64,000 nt of DNA from Ciona intestinalis (lineage: Eukaryota > Chordata > Ascidiacea > Phlebobranchia > Cionidae). The notes under the pieces are model-generated. The model had not been told where the DNA came from. It saw nothing but the letters and a program-made list of their open reading frames with translations, and made no database searches. A program made the translations under genes and the position numbers. Shown piece after piece: positions 45,001-64,000 of this stretch (the first letter of the stretch is position 1; the number at the start of each line of letters is the position of its first letter). Location: NCBI RefSeq assembly GCF_000224145.3, contig NC_020171.2, forward strand, positions 2,194,619-2,258,618, in the 5' to 3' direction.

Positions 45001-47704
45001 CCATTTGTCTTTAGCCGTTTTTTTTAATTTTTTTTTTTTTAGGGCTAATACTCTTTGAATTTCTGCCGTTTTTGGAATGTGCAGCACATGTTAAATGTAG
45101 TCAACACTTTCATCCAGTTTTTCAACTTTTTGCTTTTTTAGGACAAACATTTTGAATTATCAAAAGAAGTTTTAGAGGACGATATTCAACCTTATCCATT
45201 ATACATGGTGATGGAGGGTTGGCTGGTGGAAGCCGGTGTGAGGTCTCTTGGTAAGTTTAACATAAACCAGTACATTCCAGTTTAAAGCAGCTTATATACA
45301 CTCTATATATAAGTCTATATTTATATACACAGTACTATGTTGTATATAAGTCTTTGTTTATTGAAGCACACAAGTTACATACGTGGTAACTTGTAAGCAG
45401 CACAAGGTGTATGAAACAGAACATCCGTGTTATAACAACTGTCATTCCCCGCCATGCAAGGATAAATAAGTTACACACATGGTACATCGTAAGCGTGCAC
45501 AAGGTGTGTGAAACAGAACACCCGTGTTATAACGACTGTCATTCCCGGCCATGCAAGGATAAACAAGTTACATACATGGTAACTTATAAACAAGCACGAG
45601 GTGTATGAAACAGAACACCCGTGTTATAACGACTGTCGTTGCCCCGTCATGCGAGGATAAATAAGTTACATACGTGGTAACTTGTAAGCGGGCACGAGGT
45701 GTATAAAACAGAACACCCGTGTATATAACGACTGTCGTTGCTCCGTCATGTGAGGATAAATAAGTTACATACGTGGTAACTTGTAAGCGGGCACGAGGTG
45801 TATGAAACAGAACACCCGTGTTATAATAACTGTCGTTGCTCCACCATGCGAGGATAAATAAGTTACACACATGGTACATCGTAAGCGTGCACAAGGTGTA
45901 TGAAACAGAACACCGGTGTTATAACGACTGTCATTCCCCGCCATGCAAGGATAAACAAGTTACATATGTGGTAACTCATAAGCGGGCACGAGGTGTATGA
46001 AACAGAACACTCGTGTTATGACGACTGTCATCACCCCGCCATGCAAGGATAAATAAGTTACATACCTGGTAACTTGTAAGCGGGCATGAGGTGTATGAAA
46101 CAGAACACCTGTGTTATAACGATCCTCATTGCCGCACCAACTTGAGTTGCATTTAATCATGTTGTTGTTTACTTTACAGGTAAGCGCATATATAGCATGG
46201 TATTGAAAATGCTATTCACAGCATTTGTGAACGGTATATTGGAGGTTAGTGGAATGTGCATTAAATAATAATGTAATGTACTTAAGAATCAAGTGCCACG
46301 AAATACATAACAAATATAAATTGTGTTTATTGAATTGTAAATAATCTTTTAGAGGCTCATTTGGTATAAAAACATAGTGTATTTCTAACATTTTGTCTGG
46401 CAAAACTTTAGCAGGGAATGAATTATGTTCTATTGACTGATATTTCTGATATTTAAGATACTGATATTTCACCTAAAATGACATTATCACATTTTGTAAT
46501 GTATGCTGTGTTTATTCTATATGGGTGAGGTCCTACAGTGAGGCATGCCATGGGACCTGGGATTTAGGCCAGAGTTGGCTCATTACCCACTAAAAAAGAA
46601 TTTTACTCCAAATGGAATGTTCTCATAAAATACACACTCATACACTAAGTTAAAGTGCTTTATTCTATTCTATATGGGTAAGGTCTTACATCCTGACAAG
46701 TTCAGGACCTGAGATTTACGCCCAATTTTCCCATACAGTAAACGCCTATACACAAACTAACTTGCTCATCCTTACATTTAGGAACTTCTTCAGTCAGACC
46801 CTGTTGTTACTGCTGATAGCAAACTACTGGAAGACGCTAAGCTATGGTTAAAGCAAACAGATTCTAAATACCCTGGTCTGTATGCTAGACTTGAGTTGGG
46901 TAAGTCTTCTTTTATTTATAATGTATAATTTATAATAATCTTTGTAGTTTTGTGTTAGTATTGCATGAATGAATGTCACCAGAGTTGGCCCATTACCCTA
47001 ACATTGTATATACACATTCTATATGGGTGAGGTCCTACAGTGAGGCATGCCATGGGACCTGGGATTTAGACCAGAGTTGGCTCATTACCCCAACATTGTA
47101 TATGGACATTCTATTCTAAATACAAAGTGCCCTGCTCTGTATGCTGGGCTTGAGTTAGTTAAGTGTCTGCTTCTATGGTGTTTTATATTTGTCATAAGTT
47201 GTGTGTTTGTATCTAAATGTCTGTGTATGGTAAAAAGCCACTTGAATGAATGTAACTTGTCCTGTAGCTGTAATGTATCCGTTCGTATGAGTCGTTATAA
47301 CACAGGTGTTCTGATTCAAACCCCTTGTGCCCGCTTACAAGTTACCACGTATGTAACTTATTTATCCTCCCATGGCAGGCCAACGACAGTCGATGTAACA
47401 TAGGTGTTCTGATTCATACCCCTGCCCGCTTACAAGTTATTTCTTGAATATTGCGGGGCTGCTAGGATAAATAAGTTATATTCATTCATTACATATACCC
47501 AGCTGCCACCATGCGAGGATAAATAAGTAAGATTCATTCATTAATTTGTAATTTCCTATTACTTTATCCATAGGTGCAAGCTGGCCAAAAGCTGCTGAAA
47601 ACTTTGTTAATAAATTAATGGATAAGATTGCAGAGGATCCACGATTAAATGTGGAGAAAATGCTACAAGTATTTGGTTATACCTATGATCCTGATCTTAA
47701 CTAA
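27097..47704 (+). CDS. PARP4: Vault poly(ADP-ribose) polymerase (PARP4/VPARP)
   Basis: ADP-ribosyltransferase of the cytoplasmic vault particle. Exons: 27097-27261, 27754-27943, 28216-28352, 28629-28813, 29277-29394, 29853-29978, 30237-30401, 30865-31052, 31288-31405, 31656-31777, 32157-32384, 32575-32680, 32917-33066, 33470-33601, 34014-34100, 34754-34977, 35630-35711, 36016-36156, 36562-36690, 37092-37235, 37563-37765, 38435-38534, 39035-39223, 39526-39606, 40014-40196, 40486-40587, 40842-41025, 41364-41663, 42062-44113, 44613-44695, 45142-45250, 46180-46244, 46782-46899, 47574-47704. The sum is 6837 nt in one frame, 2278 residues (human 1724). Order: BRCT (about 10-105), WGR-like (165-225), helical regulatory part, ART (425-600), VIT (617-841), vWA (889-1080), Gln/FG-rich region (1427-2110), conserved C-terminal end with the ARLELG motif. 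A second in-frame ATG is at 27109. The intron after 29394 uses a GC donor. Segment 28927-29000 could be a cassette exon. Confidence 0.93.
27330..27486. mobile_element. Palindromic MITE in PARP4 intron 1
   Basis: Terminal inverted repeats of about 30 bp: GGTAATCCTTTAGCTGGTGG with GCCACCTGAAATTT at the left, and AAATTTCAGGTGGCCACC with AGCTAAAGGATTACC at the right. The element is about 150 bp long with no ORF. Confidence 0.85.
28425..28590 (+). repeat. Family C tandem repeat in PARP4 intron 3
   Basis: Two and a half units of about 70 bp with CCATGTTATAAC, GTGAGCATGGGGTGTATGAA and GTGTGTCTGGTGTATAAGA. Related copies lie at about 32790-32900 and 35165-35250, and in reverse at 37290-37445. The core GGTGTATGAATACACC is a near-palindrome. 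Confidence 0.75.
29500..29745 (+). repeat. Family E repeat pair in PARP4 intron
   Basis: Two related blocks share TTTTACCCTGCTGTTAGGTG-like and AAGTATATTGCATTCACC-like sequences. The same family occurs at about 31855-31975 (reverse), 54045-54330 and 61330-61460. Confidence 0.7.
30470..30545 (+). repeat. Family D (SINE-like) fragment in PARP4 intron
   Basis: Contains TGTATGGCTGACAATTTGG and GACCACTGGGTTGGAGCAAT, then breaks off. Longer copies in PARP4 introns are at about 36375-36500, 39735-39860 (reverse) and 41815-41950. Confidence 0.65.
31288..32680 (+). other. PARP4: PARP4 ADP-ribosyltransferase catalytic domain (exons 9-12)
   Basis: The H-Y-E catalytic triad is visible: His459 in LLFHASK (exon 31288-31405), Tyr499 in GLYFADD (exon 31656-31777) and Glu569 in NEYVVYN (exon 32157-32384). 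The surrounding blocks GILSRGLLPP, GNLGSGLYF, TGTRLLLINEVALG and PPNGHDSV match the vault PARP family closely. All three key residues are present, so an active transferase is expected. Confidence 0.92.
34123..34330 (+). other. GC-richer insertion in PARP4 intron 15, possible solo-LTR fragment
   Basis: A block of different composition containing GCCTGCCACGTGTGTGTGCG, GACGCGTACACGAGTGCC and a TATA-like CATATAAATACCGCGTC. It resembles the U3/R part of an LTR in layout, but neither flanking direct repeats nor a primer-binding site could be shown. Confidence 0.3.
34388..34590. mobile_element. Family F MITE-like element in PARP4 intron 15
   Basis: Complete copy with ends ATATAGTAGGGTGGGGAAAG and CATCTTCCCCCACCCTACTA, which are inverted repeats of each other. 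A partial copy lies at about 40600-40770 in intron 26. Confidence 0.85.
35285..35615 (+). repeat. Family A tandem trimer in PARP4 intron 16
   Basis: Three head-to-tail units of about 107 bp with GTGGCAGGGCAACAACAGTC and CATACACCTTGTGCCCGCTT. The array ends only about 15 bases before the acceptor of exon 35630-35711, so the branch site of that exon must lie in or at the edge of repeat DNA. Confidence 0.85.
37800..38105 (+). repeat. Family B tandem trimer in PARP4 intron 21
   Basis: Three units of about 98 bp with TATATGGGTGAGGTCCTACA, CATGGGACCTGGGATTT and CATTGTATATGCACATTCTA. It begins about 35 bases after the exon donor at 37766. Confidence 0.85.
42062..44113 (+). other. PARP4: PARP4 large low-complexity exon (acidic, FG-containing, Gln-rich)
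   Basis: A single 2052-base exon encodes about 684 residues. It starts acidic and Ser-rich (SESSESDHVSE), contains two copies of NRTVLRGGGG about 50 residues apart, then an FG-containing stretch (FGLSATGVAFGSS, APFSFGSQAP, ITGLFGSS, SAFGQ), then poly-Gln runs near 43561-43581 and 43774-43890, and a Pro-rich end. The human protein has a shorter FG-containing linker here. It sits between the vWA half and the conserved C-terminal end of the protein. Confidence 0.88.
45365..46145 (-). repeat. Family A tandem array, about seven copies, in PARP4 intron 31
   Basis: About seven head-to-tail reverse units of roughly 108 bp, each with AAGTTACATACGTGGTAAC, GGTGTATGAAACAGAACACC and GCCATGCAAGGATAAA-like motifs. 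Copies differ by a few bases, and two (near 45478 and 45868) share the ACACATGGTACATCGTAAGC variant, so units have been copied within the array. Confidence 0.92.
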
Positions 47705-49766
47705 CTGATGTAATATGCCATTCCCCTATTTAATATAGAGTTCATTTATTTAGATCATATTATTAAAAACAGAATATGCCGAGTTTAGGAATTTTTGTGT
47801 TCGTACTCGTAATATAGGTGCTGTGGCAAAGTGGTCTAGGTACTTTATACTCTTTTTCTGTCCGTTAATATGCCACTAATAATTTCAAAGCTAGTCCTAA
47901 CCTAAAAACTGCTGTATAATTCCAATGGCATTTATTCTATTATCTGTGTTCAAACAGGCCGTGTGATTTCTTTATATTCTGTTTTGCCTTTAATATGGCA
48001 CTTATAATTTCAAAAACTAGTCCCAATCTGAAATTAACTACTGTCTAATGCCACCTGTTATTACTAAAGTTCATGTATTCCAAAATATATTATGCAATTT
48101 CCATAAACAATCCTATATATTCATTCTCTGCCTTTATATGCCACCTGTATTTTTAAAAACTTGCCCCAATCTGAAATAAACTGCTGTATTTTGCCAAAAT
48201 TACTGTGTTATTATAGTTCATGTATTATGCTATTTTCACTTATTATTTTTGTATATCCATTTTCTGTTCTTAACAATGTTAGTAGGTACCCTGTCCTATC
48301 TCTTGTTTAATATTTATATAAAGTCAGTAATTAATTTGTGAAGTATAAACTTATAATTTCTTTACATTTTTCTTTTGTTCAATATGTCTTTTCAGTTCTT
48401 TGTTCGTGTGTATTCAATTCGTATTTCTTATAGTATTAATTATAAATGGAAAAATGTCAAAACATAATCCAAATATGAATACAACCCTGTATACAGATTA
48501 TCATTTTTCTGAAAAAAACATGTATGTACTCAAGCTTTATCGAAAAGTAATGAGAATGAAATCAAATATCTTGGATTTGCCTATTACCCCTAAACCAAGG
48601 GATTTAGGCCAGAGTTGCCCCAACACCCATTGATTTAGGCCAGAGTTTCCCATTACCCCAACACCCATTGATTTAGGCCAGAGTTGCCCCATTACCCCAA
48701 CAACCAGGGATTTATGCCATAGTGACCCATGACCCCCAACACCCAGGGGCAGGGATTTAGACCAGAGTTGGCCCATTATCCCAACACCCAGGGATTTAGG
48801 CCAGAGTTGCCCCATTACCCCCCAACACCCAGGGATTTAGACCAGAGTTGGCCCATTATCCCAACACCCAGGGATTTAGGCCAGAGTTGCCCCATGTCTA
48901 TGTGCGCATTGTAGCGTCACACTGACGCAATAATAGAAAAACAATCGTAGTCGCGATTTTCTCTTTACTATAAAAAATCCGCGAAACTTTTTTATTGTTA
49001 TTTTTTCCATTATGGAAGCGTGAGCATACGAGTACATTTTGTTCTTGACTAGGGGTCATGATTTTCTCAGTTTTTTCGACCTTTTAGCCAGAAAAGCATA
49101 TTCTTTGAAAACTATAGACGAGTACGGTAAGCGACGTAAACAGTTGTATTTAGTTCTGCTTGAGAATATAATTGTGTGAATACGTGTTAACGTGTATGTT
49201 ACTTTTATTTTGTGGCTTTTGGAAGTTAAATAGATAACATAAAACCGATAGGCCTACTACGTTAGTTTTGTTTACTTAAAGAAAACAACACACTGCGTTA
49301 AACTATACATTTTAAATATATAGGTTAAATACGTATATGTTTTTAACTGTAAGCATGTTTTAACGACTGTTGTTTTATAGCTTTATCCTGTTTTTATGTT
49401 TAAAATATTTCTAAATATTTGCGGCCATAGTTAAAGAGACAAATAAAGTTATCATTATAATTAACTTCACCAATTGTTTAGTATTAATATATTATATACT
49501 TATTGGCACTGATGTAGAATCCTCCTAAGCCATAACATTGACAAAAAGTTAATATTCTTACCAATTATCTAGTGTATATATAATATACAACTTATTGGCA
49601 CTGGTGTAGAGTCCTCCAGTATATTACATATTAGTGATATTACGCTGGTGGAAAGTGTTAAAGGTCGGTAGTTAGGGTTTAGTGGTTATATGGCAGAAGT
49701 TGGGGAAAATTCTTCACTAGCACCCAACTTATCTATTGTATTAATTATGCAGAATGTTAGAATGTA
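47705..49766. other. Intergenic region between PARP4 and IPPK
   Basis: About 47840-48270 holds three or four imperfect repeats of about 130 bp sharing TTTATATGCCACCTGTATTT-like and CCAATCTGAAAT motifs, probably in the PARP4 3' untranslated region. About 48590-48900 is a minisatellite. About 49340-49460 resembles the element tail seen at 3540-3690 (AAAGAGACAAATAAAGTTA). About 49480-49620 has two copies of a block with TATTGGCACTG(A/G)TGTAGA. A TTATGCAG just before the IPPK start (49747-49754) could be a trans-splice acceptor. Confidence 0.55.
48590..48900. repeat. Minisatellite derived from family B
   Basis: About seven units of 38-45 bp built from GGGATTTAGGCCAGAGTTGC and CCCATTACCCCAACACCCA. 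The unit equals the middle of family B, so a fragment of that repeat has been amplified here. Confidence 0.9.
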
Positions 49767-51930
49767 ATGGCAGAAGAGAATGTTTTGTTTGAAGCCAGTG
49801 AATGGAATTACAAAGCGGAAGGCAACTACCACATCGTTGTCGCAAACGCTTCTGGAAAAGTTCTTCGCTTGCGGAAATTAATGCCAAATCCATCCAAAAA
49901 TGTTCCCGAATCAAGTGAGAATGAAATCAAACAAGGACTGGCTTTTATTGAGTTTGTGGTTCAGCCGTTACTGAGAGATTCTGGCCTTTGCTTGATGCCG
50001 CTTCTGGTCAAATTGTCGGAAAAATTTATCACGAATGTGATGAAAAAAATCGAAAAGTTTCGACCAGAACATAGAAGATCAAGAGGCCTTGATACAAAGA
50101 AATGTGGAGTTTTGATGCAGGATTACTGTTTCTTGACACGGAATAAAATCTGGAACGATCTGAAATGGTTAGGTGCTTCATTAAGCCTGGATACTGTGGC
50201 TGTGGAAATTAAGTTAAAAAAAGGTTTTCGACCGGCGCAAAATTTACACATAAAAGGGTCAAATTCATGCGAAAATATCTGTCATTTCTGTAGAACTCAG
50301 TTATACAGGGTAGCAGTAGAAAAAAGGTTTAAATCATGTAGTCTGTATTGTCCTCTGGATCTGTTTTCTGGAAATATAGATAGAATGACATTTGCTTTAA
50401 GGTGTCTGGCTCAAAACCCACAAAACAACTTTAGAGTGTTTTTAAACGGCGAGCTAAAGTTTTCACAGCAGTATTTGGATGATTTTATGCAAGAGGCGAC
50501 GACTGACGCAAAGTTTGAATCTCTCCGTGAATTTATATCATCAGTATTTGTCGGTTGCAACCCAGTTGATAGCTTACATCATCTGATATGTTCCATGTTA
50601 TTATGCCATGTATGTCCAACAAGTGTGCCTGATGCTCCTAGCCAAGCTGCCCAAGTTTGCGAAGGATTGAAACATAAGCAAGCTTCACAGTATCAAGACA
50701 TTGGTATCTATCCAGACTCTCAGATCAGCTCATGCCCCCCGACAAGCAGTGTTTTAGGATTAATACTAGCAGCACAACGGTTAAATTTATACACAATCGA
50801 ACAAATTAACTTGTTTAATGAAGTGCTCAAGTCAAAACTGAGTTTACCAACTGGAAGCGAATTAAGAAATGGCCAAACTAGTAGTGGGAATGGGTCAATC
50901 AAAAGTGGGAAGTGTTTTAATAAAACGTATGTTTATTTATTTCTTTACTCTAAAATTACACAAAACTCTTTTATTGTTCTCAAATGTATATATATTAAAA
51001 GGTAGGCTGTTTAAGTTATCTTGTTCAGTTTGTGTGGGGTAATGGGCCAACTCTGGCTAAATCCCAGGTCCCTGGCTTGCCTCATTGTAGGAACTCACCC
51101 ATATAGAATAGAATGTGCATATACAATGTTGGGGTAATGGACCAACTCTGGCTAAATCCCAGGTCCCCTGGCTTGCCACACTGTAGGAACTCACCCATGT
51201 AGAATAGAATGTGTATATACAATGTTGGGGTAATGGACCAACTCTGGCTAAATCCCAGGTCCCCTGGCTTGCCACATTGTAGGAACTCACCCATATAGAA
51301 TAGAATGTGCATATACAATGTTGGGGTAATGGGCCAACTCTGGTCTAAATCTTAGGTTCTATGGCATGCCTCACTGTAGGATCTCACCCATATAGAATAT
51401 AATGTGCATATACAATGTTGGGGTAATGGGCCAACTCTGGCTAAATCCCAGGTCCCATGGTATGTCTCACTGTTGGATCTCACCCATATAGAATGTAGTA
51501 TAATATATATAATAAGCTATACAACCCTTGGGCAATATGCCAACTTCCAACAACTGGTCAAAATGCAAGTATGTGAAATATTAGTTTAATAATTCCACAT
51601 CTTCACAGGGAAGGCATTGAAACTGTTGCCGGCTACGTGAAAAACTTTCTCATCTCGAAATGCTTCTGCGATTGCTCTTTAATGTTTGCTATCAAACGAA
51701 TCAACCAACCAAACACTCAAGTCACCGAATACCTCAAAAAACGTTTCGAAAACAGCCAAAAGTTTGCCAGTTGTGATGTCATAGCAGACAACAATGGTAA
51801 CTGTTACCTAGTGTCTGTTGCTGTTGTTGACACGGACCCTAAACCTGCAACAAGGATTCCAATGTATTTGGATCAACATAGGACGTTTGTGGAGTGGTGG
51901 GACACGTTGTGTGAAAAGGAAAAGGATTGA
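49767..51930 (+). CDS. IPPK: Inositol-pentakisphosphate 2-kinase
   Basis: Phosphorylates the 2-position of Ins(1,3,4,5,6)P5 to make InsP6. Two exons, 49767-50926 and 51609-51930, join in phase 2 to give 493 residues (human 491). Family signatures: WNYKAEGNYHIVVA with VLRLRK in the N-lobe, the EIK-x-K motif as AVEIKLKKGF (the usual Pro is Leu here), HFCRTQLYRVAV, YCPLDLFSGN, and in exon 2 VAGYVKNFLISKCFCDCSLMFAI, which corresponds to the family's DCS-I/L-M-I segment. The first exon keeps about 386 residues uninterrupted, unusual beside its exon-rich neighbours. The intron (50927-51608) is mostly a family B array. The start ATG is the first in the frame after the upstream AG at 49753-49754. Confidence 0.92.
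51030..51500 (-). repeat. Family B tandem array, five copies, in the IPPK intron
   Basis: Five head-to-tail units of about 96 bp with CATATAGAATAGAATGTGCA, CAATGTTGGGGTAATGG and CTCTGGCTAAATCCCAGGTC. Three central copies are nearly identical, indicating recent expansion. Confidence 0.92.
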
Positions 51931-53135
51931 TTTATATAAAATATCCAGGGGTACAGGGGTGGTCGATTTAGGCCATAAAAAATATCCAGGGTCATATTGG
52001 CACCAAACCTGGGGTGGCAGAGTGGCAGGGTAAGCAAGCATTTCCTGGATTTCCCCTGCCACCCCAGGTTTGGCAACTATGCGCCAAAGTAGTCAAAAAC
52101 AATTGTTTTTTCTTATTGTTTAATAGGCTACTGTGTCAAATCCAGGGCATCATACCTTATTAGTAGTGTCAATCAAAAAACAATTCATTCAAACACTTTC
52201 ATGCTAAATATTTTCCTCTGCATATTGATCTTTTCTATGGTTTTTTTTAGATTGAAATAACTGCTCCTTTTACCATAAATGCCCACAATAATGCAAATAT
52301 AATAATCTAAAGCAAACAAAGTCATGGCAATTCACTTTCACTTCGCATATTTTTCTCTTATACTTTTAGACATAATGTGCTCGATCAAATTTTCATTCAT
52401 AAATTGTTATTTTAGATTACACAATATTTGATTGCAATTCCATTTTAATTATTTCAATCATTTTAAACCAAGCTGCAAAGGTGTTTATATTGATTAACAT
52501 AAGCTGCCCATGTTATAATTAACAAACTACATGTGATTATTTGGTATAATTGCAATGTCTAATACCTGTTATATTAACCCCATTGATTTGGTTATTTATA
52601 TCCTCGTGGGTGGGAACTTGAGTGACTTATCCATGGTTGCCACTCCCATGCCCACAGAATAGTATTGAATATCAGTATATTTATAATAATATGTTCCATT
52701 CCTTTATACAGAAGACTTTATCCTTCATTCAATTACTAATATTTGTTCGATTGTCATAACAAGCATAAGCGCCAACTTTTAAAATGCAATGGAGGCAGGG
52801 ATAATTCGTTTTGTATTTGTATAAAACAAATTTGTTTCAAATGTTTACTACTTAGTATTTAATGCAGAGCACAAAATTTCAGGGTTCCTACCTTGCCACC
52901 CCAGATTTGGCGCCTATTTTACAAAATGTCACTTAATTTTGTTTTGTCATTTATTAAATATCTTGGCCTGACCCACTTGTCAAATGTAATTCTCTCATTT
53001 TTCATGTGTTGTATTTCATGCATTCTTACTTTTATTTGAACTCCATATGCGGTGATTTATCTTAATAATTACTCTTCCTATTCAGATATAGGAAACTTTA
53101 TTTTAATCTGGACATGTATTTATTATAAGTTAAAA
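51931..53135. other. IPPK 3' region and intergenic spacer before FEM1B
   Basis: About 52003-52075 can fold into a strong hairpin: ACCAAACCTGGGGTGGCAG pairs with CTGCCACCCCAGGTTTGG across a loop of about 35 bases. A diverged copy of one arm is at about 52890-52915. About 52590-52660 is a single copy of the 122-bp unit that is tandemly repeated in FEM1B intron 3. The rest is AT-rich with no coding signal. Confidence 0.6.
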
Positions 53136-62529
<9,394 letters not shown>

Positions 62530-64000
62530 TAAATGTGTTGCCAGGGATGTTATGAATCTATACAGCTCTTCTGGTATTTATTTACGTGCTGATTTTTTGA
62601 CGTCCTCTAAAGGTTGTCTTTCCCAAGGTATTGCTATTTAGTTAAAACAGTATTTAAAGGGGGTAGAGGTTTATGCTACCTTTACATAGAGTTAATTTGT
62701 GTTTAAGTCTTAAGGTCCTACATTTTTCATATGATATTGCTATTTAGTTAAAACGGTATTTTAAAACATGGGGTAAAACAGCATTCTAAAGGGGTAATAT
62801 GGGATTAATTCTAATCTAGTATAGCGTTAATTTGGTAATTGTAATGTTTGTACGCGAATAAATTGCCAGAAGAGTTCGTATAGAGTTAAAATACACTGTA
62901 TGCAACATAATACACTAAAGCCTTTATAATTTGGCCCACAGCCCTGAATATGCTCCCATGCCCATAGGCTTTAATTCTTTTATTCTTCTTGCCCAAGTTA
63001 ATTTGTGTGGCTCGTTAAGTGAAATCTTAAGCTTGTTTTAAGGCTACAAGCCACTTAAAGTGTTTTAAAACGAAAACCAAATAAAAATAGCAAACTCTAA
63101 AAATGTAAAAATTATTCCCTTTTGAACATATTTTTTCCTTTGTTTTTTTTCAATTCTTTTGTTTTTAATTGTAGATAATTATGGTACGATGCCTACGTCA
63201 TCATGTACATTGTGACGTCATGATTAATTTGTCAGCAACAAAAATCAGCCAAAATGTTTTTTTCTTTATTTTCACATTAGTTCAGTTTGCCGTCCTGTTT
63301 TATTGTATTGTTGGTTGCTTCAACCAGTGTGAACTGTATAATGACGTCATCAGTGACGTCAATCTCCGTTATTATAACGTGCATGGTGCGAAATAAAGTT
63401 GAAATATTTATTTTTGTGTTATGGGCTTGAATTTCAATATTTGAGAGAACGTAAGAAAAAAGGCAAAATTATAAAGAAGAGAACGTGAGAAGAAAGCTAA
63501 ATTATAAAAAAAGAGAATGTACGAAAAAGGACATTTTAGGGGTCAACTGGGTACAATTAGGCAGTTAGTTAGTTGCTACAGTCAATTGAGTTCGACGGTT
63601 AGGGGTAAATAGATTTCTGTACTTAAGATATTACCGTTATTTTCGTATATTTAAACTAAATATGTTGTATCAGGTAACCCTAATAGTATTATATAAGTAC
63701 TAGTGAAGTAGTTATATTTTTAAGTAAATAAAATATGCAATAGGAGTGTAACTGCATTACTTTAAAATGAAATGGTTTTGAATCGGAAAAAACATCTTTA
63801 CAGAACTTTAAAGTCGCAAGGTGGCGAAGAGAGCACGCTATAAGACATATATAGTGCGTATTTGATCAGTGTTTTATTTTATTTGTTAGCTATCGTTGTT
63901 TAGTTATACACTATAAAAAGGATTTGGTTTTGTGGGCCAAATCAATGACAGTTTTTGATGTTGGTTATTAAATTAAGATTATAAATTTGATTTAAATGAT
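62530..64000. other. FEM1B 3' region and downstream spacer
   Basis: AATAAA signals lie at 62857-62862 and near 63394, either of which could end the FEM1B transcript. GATGACGTCA-type motifs occur at about 63210 and 63345. The ORF at 63181-63396 has no recognisable features. Beyond 63420 the sequence is AT-rich with no repeat of the major families and no convincing gene. Confidence 0.5.

Noticed and set aside
45365..46145. Regular direct repeats that might suggest a CRISPR array
   Set aside because: Units are contiguous with no unique spacers, and the DNA is eukaryotic; this is a family A tandem array.
45568..46160. ORFs containing [18 protein letters not shown] and similar, seen at many places (2042, 8592, 20658, 22956, 35192, 35413, 45568, 45960, 59753)
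   Set aside because: All are family A repeat units that happen to be open in one frame; they occur on both strands in introns and intergenic DNA.
51057..51318. ORFs containing [12 protein letters not shown] or WDLGFRPELAHYPN (also at 18080, 47047, 48537, 55553, 58408)
   Set aside because: Translations of family B repeat units, not genes.
63181..63396. 71-residue ORF after FEM1B
   Set aside because: It lies in the probable 3' untranslated region, has no recognisable features and shows no splice or start context; left unannotated.

Overview
The window reads as animal nuclear DNA from a tunicate, most likely Ciona. Evidence: AT-rich sequence, genes cut into many small exons by GT-AG introns of a few hundred bases, chordate-type proteins (vault PARP, Wnt, FEM1B, IPPK, ZMPSTE24), and very dense short repeats of a kind I associate with Ciona. 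The species call is inference; no database was consulted. Exons were placed by hand from reading frame, splice sites and remembered family motifs. For every gene with both ends in the window except ZMPSTE24, the summed exon lengths give one uninterrupted frame.

Layout from left to right: (1) 3-4695, plus strand, the 3' end of a protein tyrosine phosphatase gene. (2) 5383-11342, minus strand, the CAAX prenyl protease ZMPSTE24, with one apparent frameshift. (3) 12816-17440, plus strand, a six-exon divergent Wnt ligand. (4) 18262-22261, minus strand, a seven-exon multipass membrane protein that looks like a doubled TMEM272-type module. (5) 22262-27096, a gene-poor stretch with CA-rich minisatellites, clusters of TGACGT motifs and, at most, a few tentative minus-strand exons. 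(6) 27097-47704, plus strand, a 34-exon vault PARP (PARP4) of about 2278 residues with BRCT, WGR-like, ART, VIT and vWA parts and a 2-kb Gln/FG-rich exon. (7) 49767-51930, plus strand, two-exon inositol-pentakisphosphate 2-kinase (IPPK). (8) 53136-62529, plus strand, 14-exon FEM1B, an ankyrin-repeat substrate receptor of cullin-2 ubiquitin ligases.

The genes do not form an operon or pathway; they alternate in strand and act in unrelated processes. Intergenic and intronic DNA is filled with a few repeat families. Family A has a unit near 105 bp, with hallmarks 'TTTATCCTCGCATGGCGGG' and 'GGTGTATGAAACAGAACACC'. Family B has a unit near 98 bp, with 'GTGCATATACAATGTTGGGG' and 'CACTGTAGGACCTCACCC'. 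Family C is a shorter relative of A. Family D is SINE-like ('GACCACTGGGTTGGAGCAA'). Family E carries 'CTGCTGTTAGGTGTCTGTAC'. Family F is a MITE of about 200 bp with 'TAGTAGGGTGGGGGAAGATG' ends. Many short ORFs in the window are only translations of A or B.

Points most worth a second look: the duplicated TMEM272-like protein whose introns are all phase 1; repeated small tandem duplications of 3' splice sites just upstream of genuine exons (four places); the frameshift in ZMPSTE24; a Cys/His insertion in FEM1B; the changed lipidation loop of the Wnt; and GC-AG introns in two genes.
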